From Gluconobacter japonicus (lineage in GTDB: Bacteria; Pseudomonadota; Alphaproteobacteria; Acetobacterales; Acetobacteraceae), in assembly GCF_002723975.1 (NCBI RefSeq), contig NZ_BEWO01000008.1, positions 1 through 64,000 of the forward strand: a stretch of 64,000 bases of DNA, given 5' to 3'. The notes below the pieces were generated by a model. It saw only the letters and a program-made list of their open reading frames with translations, did no database searches and had not been told where the DNA came from. Below, piece after piece: positions 28,612 to 37,278 of this stretch (position 1 is its first letter; the number at the start of each line of letters is the position of its first letter). A program made the translations under genes and the position numbers.

Positions 28612-29888
28612 ACCGTTCCCCGGACAGCCTGACTGGCTCATACGGCCCTGGTCCACTTGGTGTTGCCGCCGCCATCTTCTTCATGATGGGTTTTGTGACC
28701 TGGCTGAACGGGCCGCTGATCTCGTTTGTCCGGGTTGCGTTCTCACTGGGAGACGTCAGCGCCTTTCTAGTGCCTCTGGTTTTCTATCTGTCATATTTCC
28801 TATTCTCCATTCCCGCGTCGTTTGTTGCCCGTTCACTGGGTTTACGCCGTGGTTTGTCCGGGGCGCTGGTTTTGTGCGCAGCAGGCGTGGCTCTGTTCGG
28901 GCAATTCGTCTCCATGCGCATTTATGGCGGCGCACTGGCCGGGCTTCTGGTGCTGGGTTCAGGCCTTGCGCTGATGCAGGTCGTGATCAACCCGCTGGTC
29001 AGCCTGCTGGGCCCTTCCGAACGGGCCGCCCAGCGTATCGCCATCATGGGTGTTTGCAATAAATTCGCCGGTATTCTGGCACCTATCGTACTGGCCACAG
29101 TCGTCATGGGCGATATCGGAAACGTTGCTGAGAAGGCTCAGCTTGCTGCAACGCCAGAAGCACGAGACGCCATTCTGAACAGCTTTGTTCATGCCATTTA
29201 TGCGCCGTATATGAGCATGGCTGTCGTTCTAATGGTGGCTGCGGCGGGCGTGGTTTTCTTCCCCCTACCAGAACTTCAGGCCCCGTCCCTTCCCAGCGTG
29301 AGCGGAAGCAGTGAGAAGATCTTCCGGCCGCATCTCGTCTGCGGCATCGCGGCCATGTTCATCTATGTCGGCATCGAAGTCATGGCCGGTGACGCCATCG
29401 GAACATACGGGCAGGGTTTTGGTCTTCCCCTAAGCCAGACCAAGTTCTTCACGTCCCTGACCCTCGCCGGAATGCTAGCGGGCTATGTGGCCGGGTTCGT
29501 TGTTGTTCCACGCATCATCACGCAGGAGCGCTTTCTTGAGTTCTCCTGCATTGGCGGCTGCATCCTGACCATTGCGGCCTTCCTGACGCATGGTTACGCT
29601 TCGGTGCTCTGCGTTGCTCTGCTGGGTGCCACAAACGCCATGATCATGCCGACGATCTTCCCGATTGCCATCCGGGGTGCTGGCCCATGGACACCATTAG
29701 CCTCGGCCCTGCTCGTCATGGCGTATAGTGGTGGCGCGATCATTCCGCAGATCTATGTTCTGCTGAAGCCCTATGTCGGCTTTCAGGCGATGTTTGCACT
29801 CCTCGTCCTGCCCTCCTATCTCGCAGTTCTTTTCTACGCCCGTCGCTACGGACAGACGGGCCTCTTGCCGTTGGACCAGAAAAAATGA
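28608..29888 (+). CDS. agaP: MFS sugar permease, FucP/GluP-like (AgaP/NagP-like)
   Basis: 426 residues with about 12 membrane helices and the FucP-type start FFMMGFVTWLNGPLISF, then LGLRRGLSGALVL in the first loop region and NKFAGILAPIV further in. Members of this glucose/galactose/fucose branch take up neutral sugars with protons. In Shewanella, members serve as GlcNAc and GalNAc permeases in PTS-free clusters with the same gene set. It overlaps both neighbours by ATGA, so all are translated together. Confidence 0.9.
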   Translation: MNRSPDSLTGSYGPGPLGVAAAIFFMMGFVTWLNGPLISFVRVAFSLGDVSAFLVPLVFYLSYFLFSIPASFVARSLGLRRGLSGALVLCAAGVALFGQFVSMRIYGGALAGLLVLGSGLALMQVVINPLVSLLGPSERAAQRIAIMGVCNKFAGILAPIVLATVVMGDIGNVAEKAQLAATPEARDAILNSFVHAIYAPYMSMAVVLMVAAAGVVFFPLPELQAPSLPSVSGSSEKIFRPHLVCGIAAMFIYVGIEVMAGDAIGTYGQGFGLPLSQTKFFTSLTLAGMLAGYVAGFVVVPRIITQERFLEFSCIGGCILTIAAFLTHGYASVLCVALLGATNAMIMPTIFPIAIRGAGPWTPLASALLVMAYSGGAIIPQIYVLLKPYVGFQAMFALLVLPSYLAVLFYARRYGQTGLLPLDQKK

Positions 29889-30994
29889 CCTCTCATCTCG
29901 ATGGTAACCTCGTTCTCCGTGATCGCATTGTTCCGGGACGTGTCACCTTCGACAGCCATATCCGTGATCTGGAGCCTCTGAAAAACGCTGGGAAGCGCTA
30001 TATTCTTCCCGGCTTCATTGATGGGCATGTCCATGGCGGTGGCGGCGCTGACACCATGGATGGTGTTGAAGCCATTGAGACTCTGGCCCGCTTTCATATG
30101 GCGCACGGCACAACCACCATTCTGCCGACAACCATCACCGCACCCTGGAACGACGTCATGAACGCTCTGCGGGCTGTGGCAGAAGTCTGTAAACGCGGCG
30201 TCGAGAATGGTCCGCGCATTCATGGTGCACATCTGGAAGGACCATTCGTCAGCCCGCACAAACTTGGTGCACAGCCTCCATTTGCAATTCCTCCGTCTCC
30301 CGACAAAGTTCAGGACGCGATTGCAACGGGATGTGTTCGTGTCGTCACGCTAGCGCCAGAACTTGAGCATGCCGAAACCGCAATGCGCAGTTTCGCTCAG
30401 GCTGATGTGCGTGTCAGTCTCGGCCATACCACGACGGATCATGATGGGGCCGAGCGCGCCATCTGCCTGGTGTGCGGCGCTGGCGGCACGATTGGCGCGA
30501 CGCATCTCTTCAACGCCATGTCTCCCATTGAAGGGCGCAAGCCTGGTCCCGTTACGGCGCTGATGTGCAGTGACACGGCTTATGCCGAGATGATTTTCGA
30601 CACGCATCATGTTCATCCCGCCAGTTTCCGTCTGGCATCACGCGTGATGGGAGATCGCCTTCTGTTCGTAACAGACGCTATGCGGGGCACGGGGGAACCG
30701 GAAGGACCAAGCAGCCTTGGAGGGCAGGATGTCCTGATTGAGGACGGTGTTGTCCGTCTGCCCGGCGGCTCTTTGGCGGGTAGTGTGCTCACACTCGATC
30801 AGGCCTTGCGCAATGCCGTCCAGGCCGGAAAGTCCCTGCCGGAAGCAGCAAAACTCGTCAGCACCAATGCGGCAACCTATCTGGGACTGCATGATCGAGG
30901 CATGATTTCTCCCGAGCTTTTGGCAGATTTCACGATTCTGGATGAAAATCTACGCGTTACGGAAGTCTGGGTTGACGGGAAAAGGGCCCACTGA
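29885..30994 (+). CDS. nagA: N-acetylhexosamine-6-phosphate deacetylase (NagA/AgaA)
   Basis: 369-residue amidohydrolase. The NagA ligands are visible: GFIDGHVHGGGG (H48, H50), HLEGPFVS with E118, LGHTTT with H181, THLFNAM with H207 and VTDAM with the catalytic D264. It removes acetate from GlcNAc-6-P or GalNAc-6-P. The last gene of the operon, overlapping the permease by 4 bases. In this context the substrate is more likely GalNAc-6-phosphate (AgaA), but NagA and AgaA cannot be separated by motif. Confidence 0.9.
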   Translation: MTSHLDGNLVLRDRIVPGRVTFDSHIRDLEPLKNAGKRYILPGFIDGHVHGGGGADTMDGVEAIETLARFHMAHGTTTILPTTITAPWNDVMNALRAVAEVCKRGVENGPRIHGAHLEGPFVSPHKLGAQPPFAIPPSPDKVQDAIATGCVRVVTLAPELEHAETAMRSFAQADVRVSLGHTTTDHDGAERAICLVCGAGGTIGATHLFNAMSPIEGRKPGPVTALMCSDTAYAEMIFDTHHVHPASFRLASRVMGDRLLFVTDAMRGTGEPEGPSSLGGQDVLIEDGVVRLPGGSLAGSVLTLDQALRNAVQAGKSLPEAAKLVSTNAATYLGLHDRGMISPELLADFTILDENLRVTEVWVDGKRAH

Positions 30995-31167
30995 GGACTT
31001 TACCGTCATTGTTCAATCAGCAATCTGACTGGATGATCAAAACAAAATCAAAAAAAAGAATAAATCTGATCGTTTTTGATTGACAACAATTTTACACAAT
31101 TCATACGCTGCTGATGTTCCGCAACCGTTACGGGATCGCGGTCGCCCTCAGATTTCATGAGCAGCCG
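30995..31167 (+). promoter_or_regulatory. A/T-rich upstream region of the TonB receptor gene
   Basis: Contains TTGACA at 31080-31085 with TCATAC at 31101-31106 (short 15-base spacer) and ATCAAAA-type half-sites at 31035-31043 and, inverted, 31074-31081. These resemble degenerate halves of the repeat at 25298-25321, so shared control by the DeoR protein is possible. The 3' edge also holds the alternative receptor start codon at 31114. Confidence 0.3.
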
Positions 31168-33588
31168 ATGAACAAAACCAGCTTCCGCATCGCCCTCCTG
31201 TGTTCAACTGTCGTGATTGGGGCCGCCAGCGAATACGCAGAAGCCCGTACGTCTCATACGCAGCGGGCTCACGCTGTTTCCAAAAGTTCAGCACCTCAGA
31301 CGGGCACCAAAGCCAAACCTGCGCTCCGCCACAGTCCTTCCACCCTTGAAGCCCGTAGCGACGAAAGCGTACACGTCACTGGCGCAGCCTATGGAGACGG
31401 TGTCAGCAATACGACGCCCGGCGGTGGCCTGATGCCGGTGCAGACTGCGCCCCGTTCACAAAGCGGCATCACCCGCGACTTCATTGCGAAGATGAGCCCG
31501 ACATCGAATGTTCAGGCCCTGATTGGGAATCTGCCTGGTGTTGTAACCTACAGTCAGGACCCTCTGGGCGTTTCCGGTGACTCCCTGAATATCCGCGGCA
31601 TGAATGAAGAGCAGATCGGTTATCTTTTTGAAGGCATTCCGATTGCCGATCCCATCAGATATGCCCCTTATACGGGCACGATTGTTGATACCGAAAATCT
31701 GGGCTCCGTGACGGTTTCGCAGGGCTCTCCAGATGTTGATGCTCCGCTCTACAATGCGGTGGGCGGCCAGATCACGATGTCGGAAATCAACCCCAGCCAT
31801 AAAGCTGGCGGTTATCTATCCCTCACTGGCGGAACGCACAGCACAAACAAGGAATTTCTGCGCCTTGAAACCGGCGAGATCGGTCATAGCGGTATTCGCG
31901 GCTTCGTTTCCTATTCTCATATGTCCTGGAATAACTGGCGCGGTCCGGGTGGTGGTACCCGCCATCATACCGATGCAAAATTCATCAAGGAGTGGGGCGA
32001 CGGGAACTCCGTTTCCGCCGTGTTTGGCTATAACGCGACCAAATATACGTCCTATATGAACCCCACGATGGCAGCCTGGAACAAATATGGCCGCAGCTAT
32101 AATTATGATGGGCACTATACATTGGGCGATGCCAATTATTATGGCCTGAACCAGAGTATCAATAATGCCATGACGGTCATGGCGCCCTCCCACTTCACCC
32201 TGAGCAATCATCTTAAGCTCAATGTGGCACCTTATTACGTTCACATGTTTGGACCTGCTGTATGGGGGCAGAATATCAGCAGTGCCAACAGCTATTTCGG
32301 GACGGGAGCAGCAGGTAACCTCAACCTTTCCAATCTCACGTCCGATGGAATGGCGACGACACAGGCTGTTGATCCCTGGAACCAGAAGTCTTCAGGTCTG
32401 AACACGTCTCTGGTCTGGTCCACGAAGTACAATACGCTGACATTCGGCTACTGGTACGCGTACACCCAGCATGAAGAACTGGCGAATTACATTCAGACCG
32501 ACGCTCAGGGCAATTCTGTATCCGGGTTCAACAATGACCCTATCCGCGTGGCGGATGGCCGGATTCTGACGCCGTGGGATCTGAACTTCAAGCAGCAGTC
32601 CAACACGCTGTATCTGGCAGATACCGTTCATCTTCTAAATGACAGGCTGCAAATTACCGGCGGTTTCAAAGCAACCATGCTCTCCCGTCAAGGAACAAAC
32701 CTTGTTCCGGGGGCAGACCCTTACAAAAACGCCAAGAACTACTTCGAACCGATGCCAGAGTTCTATGCATCCTACAAACTGACGGACCACGACCAGATCT
32801 ATATCAACGGAACGACCGCTTTCCGTGCGCCGGGTTCCGTGGAAGTGTACTCCCAGCTATTCGATCCATCCTCTAGTACAGCTGTTGAGCAGCCGGGCAA
32901 CCTGAAGCCTGAATATTCAATTGGGGAAGAAATCGGCTATCGCCATCATGGCTTCTATAATGCTGCAATTTCGTTCTTCAATTACAACATCACCAATCAT
33001 CAGGTTACGTCCTACGGCTATCTCCCAGGGACCAACAGTCTTGTTTCAGAGCCTCTGAACGTGGGGGGTGAAACAGCGCGTGGCGTACAGGCGGAACTGG
33101 CACTCGGTAACTGGCATCATTTTAGCCCGTATCTGTCCGGCCAGTATCTGCATGCCACGATCGACAATAATTATAATGCCGGATCGGATTATCTGCCGAC
33201 TGCAGGAAAAAAAGCGCCGAGCTCTCCGAAATTCACAGGCTCAATCGGATTGCGTTACGATGACGGCACGTTCTTCGGGAATTTTGCGCTCCGTTATGTG
33301 GATACGCAATACACAACATTCATGAACGATCAGTCCCTTCACTCCTACGTCACATCCAACATGACGTTAGGGTATCGGATGCAGAAGCTTGGTCCAGCAA
33401 AACACCCAACCATTCAGCTCAATCTGGTGAATCTGGGTGACAATAATTATCTTTCCGGCGCATCCAGTGCGACCGGAAACGCCAAGGCGACCAAAGGCGT
33501 CTATGGCAGCACGATCAAAGGTGCCAGCCCGGTTTATGTTGTTGGTGGTGGCTTTGCAGCTCTGGTGTCCGTGTCCACGGGCTTCTGA
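31168..33588 (+). CDS. TonB-dependent outer-membrane receptor (amino-sugar locus)
   Basis: 806 residues from the ATG at 31168, which gives a clean signal peptide (MNKTSFRIALLCSTVVIGAA, cleavage after YAEA). A plug domain follows (SNVQALIGNLPGVVTYSQDP, then LNIRGMNEEQIGYLFEGIPI), then a 22-strand-type barrel rich in aromatic residues, ending in Phe as expected for BAM insertion. A longer start at 31114 would spoil the signal. It follows the amino-sugar operon and probably imports a GalNAc-containing oligosaccharide, powered by the tonB-exb locus at 40-43.7 kb. The ligand is an inference from place only. Confidence 0.88.
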   Translation: MNKTSFRIALLCSTVVIGAASEYAEARTSHTQRAHAVSKSSAPQTGTKAKPALRHSPSTLEARSDESVHVTGAAYGDGVSNTTPGGGLMPVQTAPRSQSGITRDFIAKMSPTSNVQALIGNLPGVVTYSQDPLGVSGDSLNIRGMNEEQIGYLFEGIPIADPIRYAPYTGTIVDTENLGSVTVSQGSPDVDAPLYNAVGGQITMSEINPSHKAGGYLSLTGGTHSTNKEFLRLETGEIGHSGIRGFVSYSHMSWNNWRGPGGGTRHHTDAKFIKEWGDGNSVSAVFGYNATKYTSYMNPTMAAWNKYGRSYNYDGHYTLGDANYYGLNQSINNAMTVMAPSHFTLSNHLKLNVAPYYVHMFGPAVWGQNISSANSYFGTGAAGNLNLSNLTSDGMATTQAVDPWNQKSSGLNTSLVWSTKYNTLTFGYWYAYTQHEELANYIQTDAQGNSVSGFNNDPIRVADGRILTPWDLNFKQQSNTLYLADTVHLLNDRLQITGGFKATMLSRQGTNLVPGADPYKNAKNYFEPMPEFYASYKLTDHDQIYINGTTAFRAPGSVEVYSQLFDPSSSTAVEQPGNLKPEYSIGEEIGYRHHGFYNAAISFFNYNITNHQVTSYGYLPGTNSLVSEPLNVGGETARGVQAELALGNWHHFSPYLSGQYLHATIDNNYNAGSDYLPTAGKKAPSSPKFTGSIGLRYDDGTFFGNFALRYVDTQYTTFMNDQSLHSYVTSNMTLGYRMQKLGPAKHPTIQLNLVNLGDNNYLSGASSATGNAKATKGVYGSTIKGASPVYVVGGGFAALVSVSTGF

Positions 33589-33602
33589 TTCTGCTCCTGC
33601 GC

Positions 33603-33639
33603 CTGCTCTCTGGTATTTTCTGTATCAGAGAGCAGTTTG
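33603..33639 (+). terminator. Terminator after the TonB receptor gene
   Basis: Ten-base stem CTGCTCTCTG (33603-33612) with CAGAGAGCAG (33626-33635), 13-base loop, followed by TTTG. The T-run is short, so strength is moderate. Confidence 0.65.
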
Positions 33640-33658
33640 TAGTGGGTCTGATATCTGT

Positions 33659-35404
33659 TCAGATTTCTGCTGGCGGTGCCAGCCGATAAATGCCGGCCTG
33701 CCAGGGCTTGAGATCTGGCAGGCCGTTCCCGACTGATGCGGACATATTATCCAACAGCACTTCTGCAATCTTCAGCCCGTGAGGCAGAATATAGTGCTCG
33801 GTTTCACCGCACATATTGATCAAAACCAGAAACTGCTCGCTCCCTAGCGTCCTCGTAAAAGCGATGACGGAAGGATGATCCGGATCAATATCTTCAAAAT
33901 CTCCGTAAATCAGAGCTTTCTGGCTGGCACGAAGCTGAATAAGGGCCCGGTAGTAGTTCAGAATGGAGTCAGGACTAGCATCCTGCTGCGCGACGTTGAT
34001 ATCGGTATAATTGGGGTTCACGCGGAACCACGGTAAGCCTGTCGTGAACCCGGCATGATCCGAGGCGTCCCACTGCATAGGGGTGCGGGCATTGTCACGA
34101 CTAATTCTCCGCAGGCTATGAAGAACCTCTTCAGCAGGCATTTTCCCGATGCCAACCGTGTTGTTCCAGATCCCTTTTGCGTTGATGTCCTGAAAATCCT
34201 CTATTCCATCGAAATGAATATTGGTCATGCCAATTTCTTCACCCTGATAGATATAGGGCGTCCCGCGACGCATAATCAGGAGAGTGGCCAGCGCCTTGGC
34301 GGACGGGCCATGACCTTCTGGAGACGGATCGCCAAACCATGACACGGAACGTGGGTTATCATGATTTTCCAGAAAAGACGTTAACCAGCCATCCGGCCCT
34401 GACGAGGTATCTTCTCCTCGCAAAACCGCTTTCAGATCTTTGATCGTCCAATCCTGTACCTGCCAGTCATGCCGGCCAAGGCGAACAATTTCGAAGTGGA
34501 ACACCATCGTCAGTTCGTTGCGGGCTTCCGAAACGAACGCAGGTGTGTTCTCAAAAGACACGCCAAATGCTTCCCCAACCGTCAACAGATCACGACCGGC
34601 AAGAACTTCACGGTGCATGTCCTGAAGGTAATCATGGATTTTGGGACCTGTAACATACACATGCTCCAGGCTTTCCATTTCGGCTAATGTCAGATCCCGC
34701 AGTCCTGGGAGTTTTGATATGAAACAGATGGAATCCATCCGGAACCCAGACACTCCCTTGTCGAGCCAGAAGCGCATGATGTCATACACTTCCTGACGGA
34801 CCTTGGGATTTTCCCAGTTCAGATCAGGCTGTTCCTTGGCAAAATAGTGCAGATAATACTGCCCGCTCGCCTCGTCTTTTTCCCAGGCAGAGCCTCCGAA
34901 TATCGATAGGTAGTTATTGGGCGGCCCATCATCACGCCCATCGCGCCAGATATAGAAGTCACGGTAAGGATTATCCGGCCCCGATCGGCTCTGGCGAAAC
35001 CATTCATGCTGATCGCTGGTATGATTGATGACCAGATCCACAATCAACTTCATTCCCCGCTCATGCAGGCCCGCAACAAGCCGGTCGAAATCTTCCATAG
35101 TGCCCTGGAGAGGATCAATCGCTCTGTAATTACGGATATCATAGCCGTTATCGACATTGGGCGTATCATAATGCGGGGCCAGCCAGATGACCTGCACCCC
35201 AAGGGATTTCAGGTAATCCAGCCTGTCTATCAAACCGGGGAGATCGCCTATGCCATCACCGTTACTGTCGCTGAAAGACCTTGTGTACACCTGATAGACA
35301 ACAGCTTCTTTCCACCATTTTTCCTTCTGCGGGGTGTTAGTTTCACTCGCTTTCAAAGCCGTCACGGAACTGTTGGAAGAATTTTCGGCAAGATGTTGCG
35401 ACAT
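33659..35404 (-). CDS. GH13 alpha-glucosidase (oligo-1,6-glucosidase type)
   Basis: 581 residues of glycoside hydrolase family 13. WWKEAVVYQVYTRSFSDSNG opens the barrel, DLVINHTSDQHEWF is conserved region I, GFRMDS holds the nucleophile D224, TVGEAF the acid E278 and ENHDN the third acid D349. GDGIGDLPGL is the subfamily signature for oligo-1,6-glucosidase, trehalose-6-phosphate hydrolase and similar exo-enzymes. No signal peptide, so cytoplasmic. It is convergent with the receptor gene and monocistronic. The substrate (isomaltose, sucrose, maltose) cannot be fixed by sequence alone. Confidence 0.92.
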   Translation of the reverse strand: MSQHLAENSSNSSVTALKASETNTPQKEKWWKEAVVYQVYTRSFSDSNGDGIGDLPGLIDRLDYLKSLGVQVIWLAPHYDTPNVDNGYDIRNYRAIDPLQGTMEDFDRLVAGLHERGMKLIVDLVINHTSDQHEWFRQSRSGPDNPYRDFYIWRDGRDDGPPNNYLSIFGGSAWEKDEASGQYYLHYFAKEQPDLNWENPKVRQEVYDIMRFWLDKGVSGFRMDSICFISKLPGLRDLTLAEMESLEHVYVTGPKIHDYLQDMHREVLAGRDLLTVGEAFGVSFENTPAFVSEARNELTMVFHFEIVRLGRHDWQVQDWTIKDLKAVLRGEDTSSGPDGWLTSFLENHDNPRSVSWFGDPSPEGHGPSAKALATLLIMRRGTPYIYQGEEIGMTNIHFDGIEDFQDINAKGIWNNTVGIGKMPAEEVLHSLRRISRDNARTPMQWDASDHAGFTTGLPWFRVNPNYTDINVAQQDASPDSILNYYRALIQLRASQKALIYGDFEDIDPDHPSVIAFTRTLGSEQFLVLINMCGETEHYILPHGLKIAEVLLDNMSASVGNGLPDLKPWQAGIYRLAPPAEI

Positions 35405-35607
35405 CGGGGTCGTCTCCTGGCGGATAGACCCGTTTAACGCCCTGCCTCAGGCAACTGTTCCGATCTTGAGCGCGAAAGAAACGGGTAGTTTCATAAAAGG
35501 CCTTGCTTGACAGATGCTCTTCAAAACCCTCTGTCTCTCATCATGAGGTGACCTGAAAAAGGTCTCCACACATTTTTTTGACCTGACCTGCGGAGTTTCC
35601 ATTCCTG

Positions 35608-36243
35608 ATGTCCAAGTTCCCGACATCCGACCTGCTGAACAGTCTCCCAGCCTCCGAGCGGGACTATCTTCAGGATTACCTCCGCCAGTCTGCTGAAACC
35701 ATGGTCGCCTTTTCCAAGCATGAAGCCTGCGCGGACATGATGGCGGGCATTGCTTTAACCATCACCTCCGCACTGGAAAAAGATGGAAAACTTCTGGTAG
35801 CCGGTAACGGTGGCAGCGCAGCAGATGCCCAGCATATTGCTGGCGAATTCACGGCCCGTCTGATGTATGACCGTCGCCCGCTTGCTGCCATTGCTTTGAC
35901 GACGGATACGTCCGGTCTGACGGCCATTGGAAACGATTACGGTTTTGATCATGTCTTTTCCCGGCAGGTTCTGGCGCTAGGGCGGAAAGGCGACGTCTTT
36001 CTGGGCATCACGACCTCTGGCCGCTCCCCAAATATCGTACAGGCGCTCAAAGCCGCGCGTTCACAGAACATCACAACCGTCGTCTTCACCGGCGAAAACT
36101 GTGTCGAGCTTCCGGATGCCGATTTCGTCCTGCGTGTTCCGTCTGGATGGACACCTCTGATTCAGCAGATGCATATCGCAGCAGCCCATATTGTCTGTGC
36201 TCTTGTAGAACGCGCTCTATGCCCTCAAACGCCTGACGTATGA
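35608..36243 (+). CDS. gmhA: Phosphoheptose isomerase
   Basis: 211 residues, SIS fold, with the GmhA hallmark AGNGGSAADAQHIAGEFTAR near 68-87 and TTSGRSPNIV near 131. It turns sedoheptulose-7-phosphate into D-glycero-D-manno-heptose-7-phosphate, the first step to LPS-core or S-layer-type heptose. It overlaps the next gene, the GmhB-type phosphatase, by ATGA. The start follows GGAG (in cggagtttcc) at reasonable spacing. Confidence 0.93.
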   Translation: MSKFPTSDLLNSLPASERDYLQDYLRQSAETMVAFSKHEACADMMAGIALTITSALEKDGKLLVAGNGGSAADAQHIAGEFTARLMYDRRPLAAIALTTDTSGLTAIGNDYGFDHVFSRQVLALGRKGDVFLGITTSGRSPNIVQALKAARSQNITTVVFTGENCVELPDADFVLRVPSGWTPLIQQMHIAAAHIVCALVERALCPQTPDV

Positions 36244-37274
36244 TTTCGAGAGTTCCGCAATGCGTCCTGCTTCTTCCCAACATTGGAGAAGCCCTGCGCT
36301 CTTATGCTGGACAGTCGTTTTTCTTTCGCGTTCTCCGGGATTATCAGCGCTTCGGCATAACTGATGTTACACTGCTCACAACGGCGGGAACGTCAGACTT
36401 TCTCCCATGCCTCCATGAGAAACTTCCTCTACAGGGGACTCTGACAACATACACCCTTCCAACATTCACGGTTGAAGCCTTGCAGCAGGTTGCCCCTCTG
36501 CTGTCGGAGACGTTTTTTCTGGCACGAGGGGACCGTCTTTGCGATGGCGCTGTCTTCCCGCTGCTCCCATTGATGACCGCACATCTGGAGACGCCACGAA
36601 GTGTCGTGGACCCGAATGGGACACCAGCGTTGACGCTTCTGAGCAAACAGGCATTGAAAACTATGCCTGCCTCGACCTCCCTTATGAGCCTGTTCCACAC
36701 ACACAGTGAAAAAATTACCGTAGACTCTCCGGTTCTGTCACCGGACACCCTTCCCTTCTCCGCCTATCCCCTGCACCGCCCTGCAGTGTTTCTGGATCGG
36801 GATGGGGTGCTGAACTACGATCACGGTTATATCGGCACGCGGGAACGCTTTGAATGGATTACCGGCACGTTTTCCGCTCTCCGCCGAATTGCCCGCAGTG
36901 GGCACCATATTTTCATCGTTACCAACCAGTCTGGCGTGGCACGGGGATATTACAGCGAAGATGACGTCAAAAGCCTGATGAGTTGGGCTATTGCCTCTAT
37001 CCGATCAGAAGGGGCCACCATTGATGACTGGCGATACTGCCCCTTCCATCCCACCGCAGCGATTGAACACTATCGACAGGACAGTGAGTGGAGAAAACCT
37101 GCCCCAGGAATGATTCAGGATTTGCTGATGAAATGGGAAGTCCAACCTGCCGACTGTTTCCTGATCGGCGATCAGGAAACCGATCTTCAGGCCGCTGCAG
37201 CCGCAGGCATGCCGGCCTATCAGGTCACGTCGGAAAAAACTCTTCTCGACTGGACGATGGAATTGTTGCCCTGA
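36240..37274 (+). CDS. gmhB: GmhB-type HAD phosphatase fused to a degenerate nucleotidyltransferase domain
   Basis: 344 residues in two parts. Residues about 180-344 are a HAD-superfamily histidinol/heptose-bisphosphate phosphatase: VFLDRDGVLNYDHGYIG, IVTNQSGVARGYY, and FLIGDQETDLQAA; a zinc-loop-like CPFHP is present. It removes the 1- or 7-phosphate from heptose-1,7-bisphosphate. Residues 1-170 look like a nucleotidyltransferase Rossmann domain (QSFFFRVLRDYQRFGITDVT) but the usual GGxGTR and PK signature is missing, so it is probably inactive. Overlaps gmhA by 4 bases; convergent with the SDR gene 4 bases away. Confidence 0.85.
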   Translation: MISRVPQCVLLLPNIGEALRSYAGQSFFFRVLRDYQRFGITDVTLLTTAGTSDFLPCLHEKLPLQGTLTTYTLPTFTVEALQQVAPLLSETFFLARGDRLCDGAVFPLLPLMTAHLETPRSVVDPNGTPALTLLSKQALKTMPASTSLMSLFHTHSEKITVDSPVLSPDTLPFSAYPLHRPAVFLDRDGVLNYDHGYIGTRERFEWITGTFSALRRIARSGHHIFIVTNQSGVARGYYSEDDVKSLMSWAIASIRSEGATIDDWRYCPFHPTAAIEHYRQDSEWRKPAPGMIQDLLMKWEVQPADCFLIGDQETDLQAAAAAGMPAYQVTSEKTLLDWTMELLP

Positions 37275-37278
37275 GACT

